Source: Ceratorhiza oryzae-sativae (Eukaryota > Basidiomycota > Agaricomycetes > Cantharellales > Ceratobasidiaceae). From it: a stretch of DNA of 64,000 bases. Position numbers and translations under genes: made by a program. Below the pieces are notes generated by a model. That model was given only the letters and a program-made list of their open reading frames with translations, searched no databases and had not been told where the DNA came from. Shown here piece by piece: positions 13,167-24,691 of this stretch. The stretch is taken from contig JARWMV010000236.1 in the NCBI GenBank assembly GCA_030998015.1, forward strand, positions 1,612,001-1,676,000, in the 5' to 3' direction. The stretch's first letter is position 1, and each line of letters starts with the position of its first letter.

Positions 13167-15663
13167 TCATCGTCGCGGCGCACCAGGAGAAATGCTCATT
13201 CCACCAAACGTAGCGTCCAGCAAATCGGTTGCCGAGCCAGGAACGGGTATCCCCTCTGGCTCTGGGCTTGATCGGCTGGCTTGGCTTTCCTCGTCGTCCT
13301 CTTCGCCCTCCTCCGAATCGGGATAACCTCCACGCTCGCCCTGCAATCCCACCGCACCTTCCTCATCCTCTTCGTCTTCATCACTCTCCAAGTCTTCTTC
13401 GAGAGCGACAGAAGTCCAATCTCGATAGACTTCGTCCACATATTTGTGGGACATCGGCAGTTTATATGGATCGAATGGGAAGAACGCATTTAGATCGACC
13501 TCGAGTGCGGGATCGCGTGCGAGTTTTGCATGCTTCGGGTCAATCTTGAGTCGAGTTCCTGCTTGGGGGACAGGTGCGGCAGACGCAACCAAGTCCGAAC
13601 GCCGGTTAGACTCGACGATGGAGAAGCAGTAGGCGAAACCAGTCGTATTTGAAACCCGAGCAAACTGTTGCACTACGTTGGTCGCGCATATCTACCCGGA
13701 TCGTTAGCTAATTTACGGGGCAATTAAACTAAATTCACCTTGAGAGGATTCAACGCGCAAGAGATTGCTCTTCGAACTACAAGCAACTCGGGCATCCACG
13801 TTTTGGGGGGACCGTCATCTCCCTCGGTCAGCAACACGTTCGGATCTTCTCCAAGCTCTCTCCACCGGAAGCAATATATCAAGAATACTGCTTGTGTAAT
13901 GGCGTAGAAGAGCGAGTGTCTGGACACCACGGGTGTGAAGCTCGGGTCCCGCGCTTCTTGTTCCTCCACCTCGTCGACAGCGTCCCGAAGATGATTGCAA
14001 AGCACACCAACGACGCCGCGAGCGTTCGGAGTATCAACGTGCTTCGCTCGGCTGATGAAACTTGCCACATAACTCGCAGCACCCACCCGAGCCATGTCGG
14101 GAAGTGTAGTATCCATCAGTCGATCCATCAGCACACCCAGATAGACGTCGGTAAAGTCCGGATGGAGCGACGAGTACCAGAATAGCAAAAACTGGGTGTA
14201 GCGGGATTTGTGAGTCTTGACTATTGTGCGTTTGAATATCGCGATCAAAATCCAGAGCTGTGCGCTCCGTATCTCGAATTGTTGCTCGGGCGAGGCGGGC
14301 GCAGCCGTGATCGAAGACCAAGGGGAGAATGAAAGGGGCTCGTTTGGTGTAGCAGCCAGGTGCTCGAAAATCAAGGATAAAACGGCATCCAGTTTGGCGA
14401 CCATGTCTTGTATGTGCGCAACGTTTGCCGGACCTTCAACAATGTCGTGCTCTGCCAGGTCGCCTTCATCTGATGAGATGTCACTCAATCCGTCGGCAAT
14501 CCCTTCTTCATCGTTGTCGCCATTTTGTAGAGGATCTTCTTCTCCAACCGCGCTATCAAATGCATCGAGGTTGAAAATGTCAACAGGATCAAGGTCGTCT
14601 TGATCATCCAGATCCTCGAGTTCCACCTGAATCTCAACCTATCATGAAACCAAATCATCAACAAACCGGTCACCGCTTGTGCGCACAGGTACTCACGTCA
14701 ATCTGCTGAGCACGCTCAATAATCAGCGATAATATAGCATCGCTGAGCGCAGGACAGTACCCAGATAGGGTGAGGAGGTTGCGAATGTAAGTAGTCTGAG
14801 CTAGCTTACTGAGTTTCTTATGAGGGAAATGAGAAGTTATGATAGGCTGGAGCGCAAGAGGAAGGGTTGGGATAAGGCCGAGCAAATGGCCGAGCAGAGT
14901 GTGTACGCGATTGTAGATCGTTCGGCGTGTAACAGGGGTCGACGAGCTCTCTGCAGAACACCTATCCAGCGCTTGAACACCAGCCTCTGGGATGAATTAG
15001 TAGCTGGCGGCTATGGGTGGTGTACGAAAAGGCTCACGATAGGTAAGGCCCTGAACGCACCGCGCCAGTACTGCGGTCAAATACTCAGGGCGCGCACTAA
15101 CAAGCAGACCAACGAAGTTGGTATAAGCAGCAGCAAAAGCGTCGTCGAGTGAGACCCATGGGATAGCGAGCACGGCATCGACCAGAGTTGCGTGTGTTCG
15201 CTCAAGAGAAGAAACAACGTGCGACAAGGCCGCAATCCACGAGCGCAGCTGGATAGCTGAGCTCCCACCCGACTCGATGAGTTTGGCTGGGCTAAACTGG
15301 CCGACAAGTTCGTGGAATGACTCCGAGTTTCCCTAGGTGGAGCTACTTATAAGTGGCACACACGATGGTGGTTAGCATCAGACTTACCTTGAGCCGTTCT
15401 TTTATTGCGTTCTTGACAAACGCGAGATACATGTCCTTTCTAAACGAGTCATCTCGCTTGAGGCTCTTGGCCTGCGGAGCGCCAGGCCGACCAGATTTGG
15501 CCACATCGTCGAGCTCGAGGCGGCGTTTGCGGGATTCCGAAGGCTCCCTTGAGACTATGGGCATCTGTTTTAGGTGGTACCGGGTGTGTTGGTCGGCGAG
15601 CAGTTTGGTCGATGCGACATGAGCTGGAGGCTTCATATCGAGGTCGGGTGACAATTTATTCAT
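13167..15663 (-). CDS. RRN3: RNA polymerase I-specific initiation factor RRN3
   Basis: Bridges RNA polymerase I to the rDNA promoter; nucleolar and essential in fungi. I use the ATG at 15663 (MNKLSPDLDMKPPAHVAS); the longer frame would start on GTG. N-terminal segments include KRDDSFRKDMYLAFVKNAIK and the HEAT-like helices ERTHATLVDAVLAIPWVSLD. The large exon 13724-14626 carries an acidic insert (LEDLDDQDDLDPVDIF, DISSDEGDLAEHD). It then carries the conserved blocks QLWILIAIFKRTIVKTHKSR, TQFLLFWYSSLHPDF, LPDMARVGAASYVASFISRA and FYAITQAVFLIYCFRWREL. The last exon has an acidic tail (EEDLESDEDEEDEEG) and ends SISPGAPRR. A CACGTG palindrome lies 25 bp upstream of the ATG. Length and motif order fit the family. 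Confidence 0.92.
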
Positions 15664-15687
15664 TGCAAATTGCTCGCGTGCTCGAGT

Positions 15688-15693
15688 CACGTG
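15688..15693. promoter_or_regulatory. CACGTG E-box upstream of RRN3
   Basis: A perfect CACGTG palindrome 25 bp upstream of the RRN3 start, followed on the minus strand by A (CACGTGA). It is a candidate site for a Cbf1- or other bHLH-type factor. One of several such sites close to start codons in this window. Confidence 0.45.
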
Positions 15694-15816
15694 GGTCTGA
15701 TCTCCTACATTCCTGTGTACGTCAATACCGTGAGCGCCGTTAGGTAGAAGCTACACTCGTGAGCGAGCTGACGCTATAATGACGATGCCAATAAAGTATA
15801 ACAGTATGAATTGAAC

Positions 15817-15823
15817 TATAAAA
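15817..15823 (+). promoter_or_regulatory. TATA box of first hydrophilic-family gene
   Basis: TATAAAA followed by TGA, 93 bp before the ATG at 15916. The same ten bases occur at the equivalent position of the second copy, which supports a retained core promoter after duplication. Confidence 0.6.
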
Positions 15824-15915
15824 TGAGCTCGCCGGGAGACATATCCTTAAAACCCGCATCCCACACACGCAACTTGCCACGCATATATTCCGCTTTCTAA
15901 TTGAAACCAATAGAC

Positions 15916-16459
15916 ATGCCTCTTTCTAGGGAGCAACGTGGTGTAAGTATTTTCCGTCCACATATTCACATACATTCGACTTGACGTGCTGCAGATCTCC
16001 CACGAAACGACCGGCCTGGACTACCAAACCGGAGCTGCGAGCGATTCCAGTGCTCATTACGCTCCCGATTCAGCCATGGTCCCCTCTCAGCAGGGCGGAT
16101 ACCCTGGGCAAGCCCAAGGCGTGGTCCACCCTTCTGGCACTGGTGTTCCTACCGGCGGTTCGTACGGAAACCAAAATATCACCTACCAAGGTGCCCAGCC
16201 GGGTGTGGGTGCTGGTGCTGTGGCTGGCGGTATTACCAGCGATCATCCAACTAGTTACAACGACAAGTACAGCTACAGCGGTACTCCGCAGGTAGCGAAC
16301 TCCGGGATCGATACAAAGCACGCCACAAGAACCGAGGTGAAAGGCAAAGCCGAACAGGTGGTTGGTACGATTCTATCCTCCCAATCCATGAAGTCAAAGG
16401 GAGCTGCAAAGGAGGAGGAAGCGGCCGCTGCTCGTCATCTCGCGGGGAATCCGCGTTGA
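15916..16459 (+). CDS. Small hydrophilic protein with KGKA...SSQSMK domain, copy 1 (short)
   Basis: Two exons: 15916-15942 (MPLSREQRG) and 15995-16459. The product is about 163 residues. The central part is rich in Gly, Tyr and Gln and contains one HPSGTGVPTGGSYGNQN module. The C-terminal part, TEVKGKAEQVVGTILSSQSM followed by KSKGAAKEEEAAAARHLAG, matches the neighbouring gene. The pattern (KGKAEQ-x2-G-x4-S-x2-M-x2-KG) recalls the duplicated KGK...G motif of CsbD-like stress proteins, but true homology is not shown. It stops about 40 residues before the paralogue does, lacking the charged AERHEAAARQARERA tail. No membrane segment or signal peptide. Function unknown. The TATA promoter and hydrophilic composition suggest a strongly expressed, possibly stress-related protein (inference). 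Confidence 0.78.
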
Positions 16460-16829
16460 CGCACTCGAGTGATCTCATCGCTGTGCTAATTCTGATTAAT
16501 TTTTGGTTCTAAATAAACGTGTATGGCATGTCACTGCTGTATTACTTTACTTGTGTTAATTTTGTTGCAAATCGCGTTTGTATGCTTGGGTCACGAGGAC
16601 ACACAATATTGCTCCACTCGGTGCTGCTGCGCTACGTCAGTGGTGCAGGTCTCGTAAAGCGAGTGCTAATTAGAGACTGCGCTTAGGACACAACTGACGT
16701 CTCCGATGACGATGTGCAATAATAACCCAACCTCGCTCAAGGTATAAAATGACCGTACTGACGCACATTATTGCAACTTACATTACATTACCCCTTGTCG
16801 CACATATTCTACTCTACCAAACTTTAGCT
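16460..16829. other. Spacer between the tandem hydrophilic genes
   Basis: Holds the 3' region of copy 1 and the promoter of copy 2, whose TATA box is at 16743-16749. No gene seen. Confidence 0.4.
16743..16749 (+). promoter_or_regulatory. TATA box of second hydrophilic-family gene
   Basis: TATAAAATGA begins here, 87 bp before the ATG at 16830, mirroring the sequence and spacing at copy 1. Confidence 0.6.
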
Positions 16830-17766
16830 ATGCCTCTTTTCAAGAAACACCACGATGTGAGTGACTCGCAATCAGTACTATAGAACTTTTATTGATCCAG
16901 ACCGTAACCTGCAGGCCCCGGTCGAGACCACTACTGGGCCGAACTATCCGGGTAATGGCGCAAATGACTTTGCGTACAACGAACCCGCTTCTGCCGCGGG
17001 TTATCCTTCTCAGCAGGGCGCATACAATGGGGCCCCGCAGAGCACGACCCACAACGCCCACGCCCCGGGGGTCGGAGCACCCTTGGACAACTCTTACGGT
17101 ACCCAGGCCGCCACCCACCCTTCCGGGGTTGGCGCCCCCGTCGACAACGTGTACGGGAACCAGAACACCGCTCATCGTGGCCACCCGGCTGCTGAAACCG
17201 CCGGAGGAGCTGCTACCGGAGCCGCAGCCGGCCACGCTCTGGGAGGCCACACGGCAGCTGGCGCTATGGCTGGTGGCATGGCTGGGAACCATGCGTCGCA
17301 TGAGCACAACCATCCTGGGACCGGTTACAACAACAACTATAACGCGACCGGGGGCTACAACGGCAATGGTACGAGCGGCCACAACGGCCCGAATAGCTAC
17401 TCTGGAAACGGTGGCTACGACGGCGATGCATACAACGACGGGCGCACTGGCCAACCGGGAGTGATGAACTCGGGTGTAGGCCAGCCGGGGGGCGTAGCGA
17501 ACAGGGCTATCGACCCGAAGCAGGCCAAGTCGATGGAGATCAAGGGCAAGGCCCAGCAGCTTGCCGGTCTGGTTCTTTCGTCACAATCGATGAAGGCCAA
17601 GGGTGCTGCGAAGGAACAGGAAGCGGCCGCCCTGCGCCAGCAAGCGCAGAACCTTGAGCAGGCCGAGCGGCACGAGGCGGCAGCGCGCCAGGCTCGGGAA
17701 CGAGCGGTCGCTCACGGCGCTCACCCCGGCCAGGGCGAGCTTGGCGGAGCGCGCACCACATATTAG
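16830..17766 (+). CDS. Hydrophilic protein with KGKA...SSQSMK domain, copy 2 (long)
   Basis: Exon 1 (16830-16856, MPLFKKHHD), a 58 nt intron ending in CTGCAG at 16914, then one long exon. The product is about 290 residues. The N-terminal half holds repeated modules such as HAPGVGAPLDNSYGTQ and HPSGVGAPVDNVYGNQ. An Ala/Gly/His-rich stretch and an Asn/Gly/Tyr low-complexity region follow. The conserved C-terminus has SMEIKGKAQQLAGLVLSSQS, MKAKGAAKEQEAAALRQQ and a charged helix with AERHEAAARQARERAVAHGA. Its start (MPL...), intron position and C-terminal block match copy 1, showing tandem duplication. Cytosolic by default; function unknown. Third positions are strongly G/C-biased, as expected of a highly expressed gene. 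Confidence 0.82.
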
Positions 17767-18371
17767 ATTGGAGTCTAAATTTGCTGTTACCCTTTGTACA
17801 AATGTATTAATGTGTATTCCCTGAGTTGTTTCCATCCTTTCAGCACCTGGGCACGTGATCAAGTGTCGGGGTCGCGCCCCTTTGTCCCGCATTGGAAAAG
17901 TCGACGCCTGGGCTACTTCACGTTCTCATCCCACTTCAGAGCGCTGGGGATGAGACATAGGCACAGTTCTGTCGAGAAGCATCTTGTGTGCAATCAAAAC
18001 CGCTCGTCCTGCCTTTCCGGGCTACGCACGACATGCTGCAGCCGCACTCTGCACCCAAGCTCCTGTGCTATAACTCTGTGACTCTCTCGATGGCCCTCAC
18101 GAATCTCCTCGCCACCCCTTGTCCCGCCCCCTCGCCCGGGCGTCTCTCTCGAGCAGAGCGTTAGACTCCGGGACCTTGCACTCGCCAGCGCTATACACCC
18201 GGTATATAGCCAACTGCCCAGTCGCCGCCGTTTGACATCGACTCGACCAGCACTCGGCAAGCAATTACATCTCCCTTTTCGTTCTCAATCCCCCGGTATT
18301 GCACATTCAGCCACTTTGGGCCTTCGCCATCGTCCATCATCCTTGCTGCCCCACGCTACAACTTGGAAACC
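17767..18371. other. Intergenic stretch upstream of the cyclin gene
   Basis: Contains the 3' end of copy 2 and the cyclin promoter, with CACGTGA at 17852 and a GGTATATAG TATA-like element near 18201. No gene seen. Confidence 0.4.
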
Positions 18372-19560
18372 ATGCCACGTGCACCGACAGCGACACGCCG
18401 GGACATCTCTTATCATCCCAGCAAGCGCGTCAAGATTTCTCATCAGCGCAATCGCAGCAGCAGTAGCATCCTCGGAAGCATCTCCAATCATATAGGCTCG
18501 ACCATTGCTCGGCTGTTTTCGCCGGTTGGTCCTGCGAATGACCACCTCGTGCCCGAACCTCTGGTCATACATAACGGACCCCTCGAACAGCCTCACTATG
18601 ACGCACCCCCATCCTCCTCGCTGAGCATGCTCTCTGCCATGGCCGAAGAGCACGCCGCGTTTTGGGGTCAGCTCGAGACAACACTGGACCAGTCTTGCTC
18701 TCCAAAGCCCTATTGGTATGTTCACGTACCTGTCATTTGTCTGGGTATATGCTCATTTCGCTGTGTAGGATAGACATTCAAACACAAACCCAGGGCTACA
18801 ACGTGCGCGTCAACCCCCGAAGTGCGCACGAGTTCCAGTCGTTTCTCGACATGGACGACCCGGAGGAGAGCGCAGAGCCAACGTCTGGCCATAGCGCATT
18901 TTCAGACTGCGATTCAGATGCCGACACGGACGATGCCAACGACGACCTACTGATGGACACTCGGTCCAACACTACTACCGATTCGAGTTCTCTGCCTTCG
19001 CCGTCCGCTTGCCTCGCATCCACTGGCCATTCTCCTTGGGATGACGAGCCGCTATCAGGTGACGATTATTGGGACAGGCAAACCGCAATGCTGTGTGCCC
19101 AGCACGTCCGGGAAGCATTTCCTGATGCGACCCCTCGTGGCACGCTGCCCCTCGAGCGATTCATTGCCGATGTGCTCAAGGCTACCCGGAGAGCGGTACG
19201 GGATGATCTCGCATTTGTGGCACTGCAATTCCTTCAACGGGCCGGCCCGTCATGTCCTCTGCATTACTATGAAGATATGTTTTTCACATCGCTTATCCTA
19301 GCGGACAAGGTATGCTATCTGTTGCTCCCGATCATCTTGAATCTCGGCTGATCCACGCACTGTAGATGGAAAATGATAGCAGTCACTCACTGCGCTGGTG
19401 GTCTGTTCATTGCCGCGACCTGTGGAGCATGAGCGAACTGAGAGCCATGGAACGACGAATGCTTCAGTCCCTAGACTGGGATCTGAGCACTTCCATGAAC
19501 TGCAGGTCATCATACCAATCGTTCCTTGCGGGGCTCTCGCCCTTGCCCCCTTCAATTTGA
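18372..19560 (+). CDS. Pcl/PHO80-type cyclin-domain protein
   Basis: Likely regulatory partner of a Pho85/Cdk5-type kinase. Three exons: 18372-18715, 18769-about 19308 and 19366-19560. The start MPRAPTATRRDIS is the first in-frame ATG; the frame upstream opens on TTG. The N-terminal half is disordered, with an acidic Ser-rich stretch (SDCDSDADTDDANDD). The cyclin box is in the last third: LERFIADVLKATRRAVRDD, LAFVALQFLQRAG, YEDMFFTSLILADK, then a final helix ELRAMERRMLQSLDWDLSTS. That order (helix 1 to helix 5) fits Pcl cyclins, but the box is short, so a divergent cyclin is possible. The regulatory target cannot be read from the sequence. Confidence 0.75.
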
Positions 19561-20070
19561 TCCATAGAACCTTCATTCATTCATTCATTCGTCCCTAGGT
19601 CTCCCTTCACATCTCGTGGACTCTTTTTTTTTTTTTTTGGGCGCATTCGGGTTCTATCCTGCTGTATTACTTACTCTTCGCATTCTTACTCATATCCCGT
19701 CGTTTCCGTGCTCTCCTTTGCTCCGGGTCTCATTAGTGTGATATCATTGGATTTCATTGTGTTAAAATTTCATGCATCAATGAATAAGAAAACATTAAAA
19801 TGCCCACTTGGTCCAGCCCTTGGTAACAGATTTGATCGAGGGGGGATACGATTCCAACCGAAGGCTTGCGAGGGGTAGTTCGCAGGATACAAATTTGACG
19901 CATTCATAAGCAATTGACGTACAACCAGACCAACAAAAACTCCGTATACATACATCCAATCATTTCATCAGTGTGCCGAGACCTAACACGAGAGGATGGG
20001 AAACAGAAAGCCGGCAAGAGAAAAGAAAACATACGATTTCAAGCCAGTGGAGACAGGACTAACTATCCCA
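19561..20070. other. Convergent intergenic stretch with simple repeats
   Basis: 3' regions of the cyclin gene and the Dif1-like gene. Holds a short (TTCA)n repeat at about 19573-19589 and a long T homopolymer at about 19625-19639. No gene seen. Confidence 0.5.
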
Positions 20071-21041
20071 TCACTCGGATGCGTCCACATGCTTGCCAAG
20101 ATCGCGTTTACGCCATGGCTCGTCCTCTCCCAATGGTTCGAGCGGCGTTGTATGCGACTGTCGTACCGCAAACTCGAGACTACCAGCCGGCAGCGACTGA
20201 GTTTGCTGAAACGTCCTAGTGCTTGTTCCACCCACGGCGGGCACGCTTGGTTGTTGTGCCCCGGATCCGAACATATGCGAGCCTATAGACGAGCTCCTCT
20301 CATCTTCCCCAAACTCGAACATCTCTCCTAGCACGTCCTTGTCGGTAGGGCTCTTGCCCCCATCAGACTCGGAATCCGATGGCGAGTCGAAGCCGTCTGG
20401 GACTTGTTTTGCCGACACCTTTCTGCCAGTCGAGGCCGTCGTATCGCTCGGACGCTGGGCGCCCATAGACACAGCCCGAACACGCATACTGCTGCCAGGA
20501 GTTGGCTTCGCAGGGGGCTCTCCAAAATCGGCAAACCGTGGAAGACCGCCGGTAGGTGGGGTGTAAGGTTGGGCAGGAGTCGTGTATATCCTACGCATAT
20601 GGTTCCCCTCGCCCGAGCCCGACTGGAAAATGGAAGGTCTCCCTAGTCCGAGCTGGGCACGTGTACGCGGGGCGTTCGGAGCAATTCGCTCGCCGTTCCA
20701 CCTGTTGGTCGCGTAGCCTTCTGTGACGCCTACCACGAGCCATGTCAGTAAGTCATTCGCTGATAGACGTTTAGGGGCCATAAGGCGAGGCGATGAAAAA
20801 GCAGTAAATTGCGGAACAAGACGCACTTTTTCGGATCCTCGCACCTACGTTACGGAGCTTATCGTTTAGCTCGTCGGGGACGTAGCTGTGGAAACAAAGG
20901 TGTGAGGGGTGTGCCAGTCACTATGACTATAGCGGTAAGATAAACGTACGTATTTACACGGGTGAATGTGCGACGCGGGAGTCCATCTAGCGTAGATTGG
21001 TCCGAGGCGGGGAATTGGGCTAGTTCGTTCGTAGATTCCAT
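20071..21041 (-). CDS. Dif1/Spd1-like ribonucleotide reductase regulator
   Basis: Members of this family restrain ribonucleotide reductase or control where its small subunit sits. The minus-strand start at 21041 gives MESTNELAQFPASDQSTLDG, then LPRRTFTRVNT. After an intron comes YVPDELNDKLRNVGARIRK, and after a second intron SVTEGYATNRWNG. The spliced core GARIRKSVTEGYATN matches the short 'RIRxxVxxGY' signature of the Dif1/Spd1/Sml1 group. The rest (about 200 residues) is disordered and Ser/Pro-rich, with acidic patches (SDSESDGGKSP, EFGEDERSSS), as usual for these proteins. The call rests mainly on the short core motif. Confidence 0.68.
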
Positions 21042-21422
21042 GAAACGACGTGGCTGAGTTCAAGTTGAAGCGACACGCGTCAGCAGCACGTGCCAGTATA
21101 AGCAGTTGCAAATACTTGATAGTATGCGCAACATCAATCCGCATTTACTTGTGACAAACTCCCCTATGTGCAATATGCACGTACCTAGACGTGTAATCCA
21201 GTTGAATTTAGCATATATTGCAATAAAACGCCAATTTGATGTTTGTACCATATATGGTATACATGTAGCTGTATAGTACCAGCCGCCACACGGCTCGCTT
21301 CCGGATATTTACTGATCCGAAACCGCGACTGTTCGACAATCCTCAAACTGACTTGTAAGTGCAAACTCATGCTCGTGCGGTGTCGGCATCTACTGAAGTT
21401 CCAAACCGAGCAGAATACTAAA
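21042..21422. other. Divergent promoter region, Dif1-like gene and RPL35
   Basis: Head-to-head region of 381 bp. Contains a 14-base perfect palindrome TACCATATATGGTA at 21246-21259. No gene seen. Confidence 0.45.
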
Positions 21423-21956
21423 ATGGCTCAGGGAAAGGTCAAGGCATACGAGCTCCAGTCCAAGTGAGTGGAAATCGACGGTGATTGATGGTGTGGCATT
21501 GAACAGAGAACGCCTAGGTCCAAGGGAGACTTGGTCAAGCAACTGGGTGAGCTCAAGGGTGAACTCCTCAACTTGCGTGTGCAAAAGATTGCGAGCGCCT
21601 CTTCATCCAAGTTGACCAAGATGTGAGCCCATGCGTTGATTCGTTTATTATACTTTTATTTATTGCCCCGATTAGCAACGCCATTCGCAAATCTATTGCC
21701 CGTGTCTTGACCGTCACCAACCAAAAGACGAGGCAAAATCTGCGCGAGCTGTACAAGAAGAAGAAGTACCTTCCTCTTGACCTCCGCCCCAAGAAGACCC
21801 GTGCGATCCGAAGGAGGTTGTCCAAGGTCACTAATTTCGCCAGAAGTGCTATGCATGTGCTTATGTTGCCCCTAGGCCGACGCTGCTCGCAAGACCCCAA
21901 AGCAAAAGAAGAAGGACCAGCATTTCCCCATCCGAAAGTACGCAGTCAAGGCATGA
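21423..21956 (+). CDS. RPL35: 60S ribosomal protein L35 (uL29)
   Basis: Component of the large ribosomal subunit near the peptide exit tunnel. Four exons join as [14 protein letters not shown] / [20 protein letters not shown] with [14 protein letters not shown] / [20 protein letters not shown] with [19 protein letters not shown] and AIRRRLSK / [18 protein letters not shown] and IRKYAVKA. Each splice restores the family sequence. The last intron (about 21828-21873) begins GTCACT, an atypical donor. The ending RKYAVKA is diagnostic. The total of about 123 residues equals the family norm. Confidence 0.95.
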
Positions 21957-22404
21957 ACTAGGTCAGCTCCCGAGTGATGCTGGGTTGGTCAGTGGAGGTG
22001 TGGGTGGGGCGTTGTTGCAGTCCAATATATTTGTATGTTTTCATGCGCATTCGTCTATCTCGGCTATGTCATCCATGAGTCTATCCTTGAACTCGGCTGG
22101 TCTGCCCAAAATCGAGTCTGACCAAGTGAGAATATCCTTTACTTGGTTATACAGACCACGAACAATCCATTGATATTGGACCTCGGACAACGCAATGACT
22201 GACCCGAATCTCTGTGCTACTGTGGGATGCGTACATGTGGTACGAGAATCAGAAATGGGATAAACCAAAAACGCAACCACCCAGTCAAGAAAAGAAAAGG
22301 AAAAACAAGTACAACTAAAAGTTCAAGAGATCAGCTATTTATCATTAACAGACGTCAAGCCAGTCATAGAAAATAAAGTAAACTCTCAAAGTCCCACGGC
22401 GCCC
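21957..22404. other. Convergent intergenic stretch RPL35/kinase
   Basis: 3' regions of two convergent genes. No coding frame with support. Confidence 0.4.
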
Positions 22405-24691
22405 TTATCCAAACACCTTGATTTTCAGACCCTCGAGCCAGCGGAGGTAGAGCAGTTCGGCGATAGGGCTCTTTTTCTGCGCGTCGAGGCTCTCGGTCGA
22501 ACGACTACCGACTTCTTCCACTTGCTCAGTTACCACTAGCCCATCGGCTGTTACTTCTGTTCCACGCTGTATGCGTTTATGCGGGAACATTCCCTTTTTG
22601 GTTGATATGTGTTGCCGAAGAGAATTGTTTCTATGTGTTGCATTAGTCGTCGGCACCTTTTGCAAGTTGTGGCAACATACTCGTTGATACCCGACAGCAT
22701 ATCCAAGATAACGTTGTATGCCAGTTCTGGGTTTACCTCCTTCAGGTCCGTAAAGCCGCGTGCGAGCATGCTCATACTCTCGATTTCGCGAGCATCCATG
22801 TCGTCGTGTATGTGCTAGGGACTGTTCAGTATAGTGCACTTAGGCATTGGGATGACCACCCACCTGTTGCAAGACCGGTATGACGACCTCGTCAACAAGC
22901 GCCCTGCCGGCCTTGCCGGCCTCGTTCAAACTCTTTTTGCGCTTAGCTGCGGCTTTGCTCTCGTCGTTTGACATGATACTCTCCGCCAAGCCGTTTTCGC
23001 CGTTTCCTTCGCCACTGTCCCCTGATTCACGGCTCCGAACGCTTCCCACGTATTCGTTGGACAAACGCAAGGATCCGGCCGCGTCTACCTTTTTCACCGG
23101 GCGCATCGTGTTCATCCTAGTGAAAAGGTCAAGTAGGTATCGATAGCCCGGTGCGTGAGGCTCACCCATCCCCAACATCTCCCTCCCGAACGACTGCTCC
23201 GTTCAGGTTATTCCGCTCAGCATAACTCAGACGTTTAGACCTTGGCGAAGTTGGTGAGGTAGGAGTCGGAGGTGCCTCTTTTGAAGTGCCTGGGATGGAG
23301 TCCCGAGGCGTTGAAGGAGAAGCAGGGGGCGAGATCGCAGGAGTCTAAATTAACGTTGTTCACGTAAGCGCGGCCCCAGAACCGGAGGCACAGCAGGCAA
23401 ATGCACCTTTATAGGCTCGGTCTCGTCTATTTCCTGTGACTGCGACTGCGGTTCGCTATCGGGTGCTGATCCATGGGTGGCTCCAGCTGTGCTATAAGAA
23501 CCCAGGTTTGCGTGTCCTTGATCCTCACCGGCCATCTCATAGAGGACATCTCGAACGCTCTCGTATCCGCTGCTGCTCCGCACTGTCTCGAATATCCATT
23601 CACTACGCATTGTTCCTCCTGGTCCGCCACTGTATGTATCATAGATAGACTGACGAATAGTGGCTTGGTTGGCATTTGGAGCACGAGGTTGGGCGCGAAC
23701 TCGGAATTCTTGATAGCGCTCGATGAGTTCGGTCAATGAACTAGTTCCACGACGTGCGCCTTTGATGAATCGGTGTTGCAACAATTCTTTCGCGGTTGGG
23801 CGCTACATAAGAGTGAGTAGATGGACAAATGCATCATGCGGCAGACTCACAAGTTTAGGATCCTTAGTCAAACACAACGAGACGAACTCTTTAAACGCCG
23901 AACTGAAATTCCCTTCGAGCGTAGGCGGCTTTGCTTTCGGGATCAGGAAGAGCACGCGCATAGGATGATACTCGGCCAGCGGCGGCTCGCCCATGGCGAG
24001 CTCGATTGCAGTAATGCCCAACGACCAGATATCGGCTTTGGCATCGTACCCGGCTTGTCGAATAACCTCAGGCGCCATCCAAAACGGAGTACCAACAAAA
24101 GTGTGTCTCAACGTCGAACTTAGCTGCGCAGCAACACCGAAATCGGCTTCCTCGAATCTCAGTATGGTACAAATCGAATGGTTGCGTGACACTAACCCAG
24201 CTTGACCTTTCCCGACGCTGATAGCAGAATATTGGCCGCCTTGATGTCCCGGTGAATCTTTCCTTCGGTATGCAGGTACTCCAAGCCGAACAGCAGCTCT
24301 CGAAGCAAAACAGCTATCTGTACTTCCGGAAATACACCCGGCTTGAGCAAGTCGAGACAAGAGCCCCCCGCGAGATATTCCATGATGATCCAGAGCTTGT
24401 AACCGCGGACGAACGAACCGTAGTAGCGGGTGACATAGTCAGAGTCACATTGGGCGAGGTGTGCGATTTCTTGTTGGATTTCCGAAATGTCGTCATCAGT
24501 GTCCTCGAGGTCTATTTGTTTGATGGCGACCGTGTGGCCAGTCTTGTCGGTTCTAAATGTGCGGACAAAAGTGAGAGGTTGCCGGGGCGTTGTGCGTGCG
24601 CTACTCACGCCTTGTAGACAGTTCCGAAACTACCGGTGCCGAGTTTCTCGAGCAACGTGTACTGCGACGAGGGATCTGAGGATGGAAGCAT
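22405..24691 (-). CDS. STE20-family protein kinase, GCK-III (Mst3/4, Sps1-like)
   Basis: Serine/threonine kinase of the germinal-centre class III group, which in fungi acts in septation and polarity. The start at 24691 gives [20 protein letters not shown] with the P-loop [10 protein letters not shown]. Next are [20 protein letters not shown] (Lys plus helix C Glu), [19 protein letters not shown], the STE20 activation segment [31 protein letters not shown] and the end of the kinase fold [16 protein letters not shown] disordered Ser/Gln-rich linker follows. The C-terminal helical tail has [20 protein letters not shown] and DMLSGINE, as in GCK-III kinases that bind a CCM3-like partner, and ends [10 protein letters not shown]. 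Six or more introns. All catalytic residues are present. Confidence 0.92.

Noticed and set aside
19625..19639. Long T run as a possible retroelement poly-A tail
   Set aside because: No reverse transcriptase, target duplication or element body on either side; a simple homopolymer in a 3' region.
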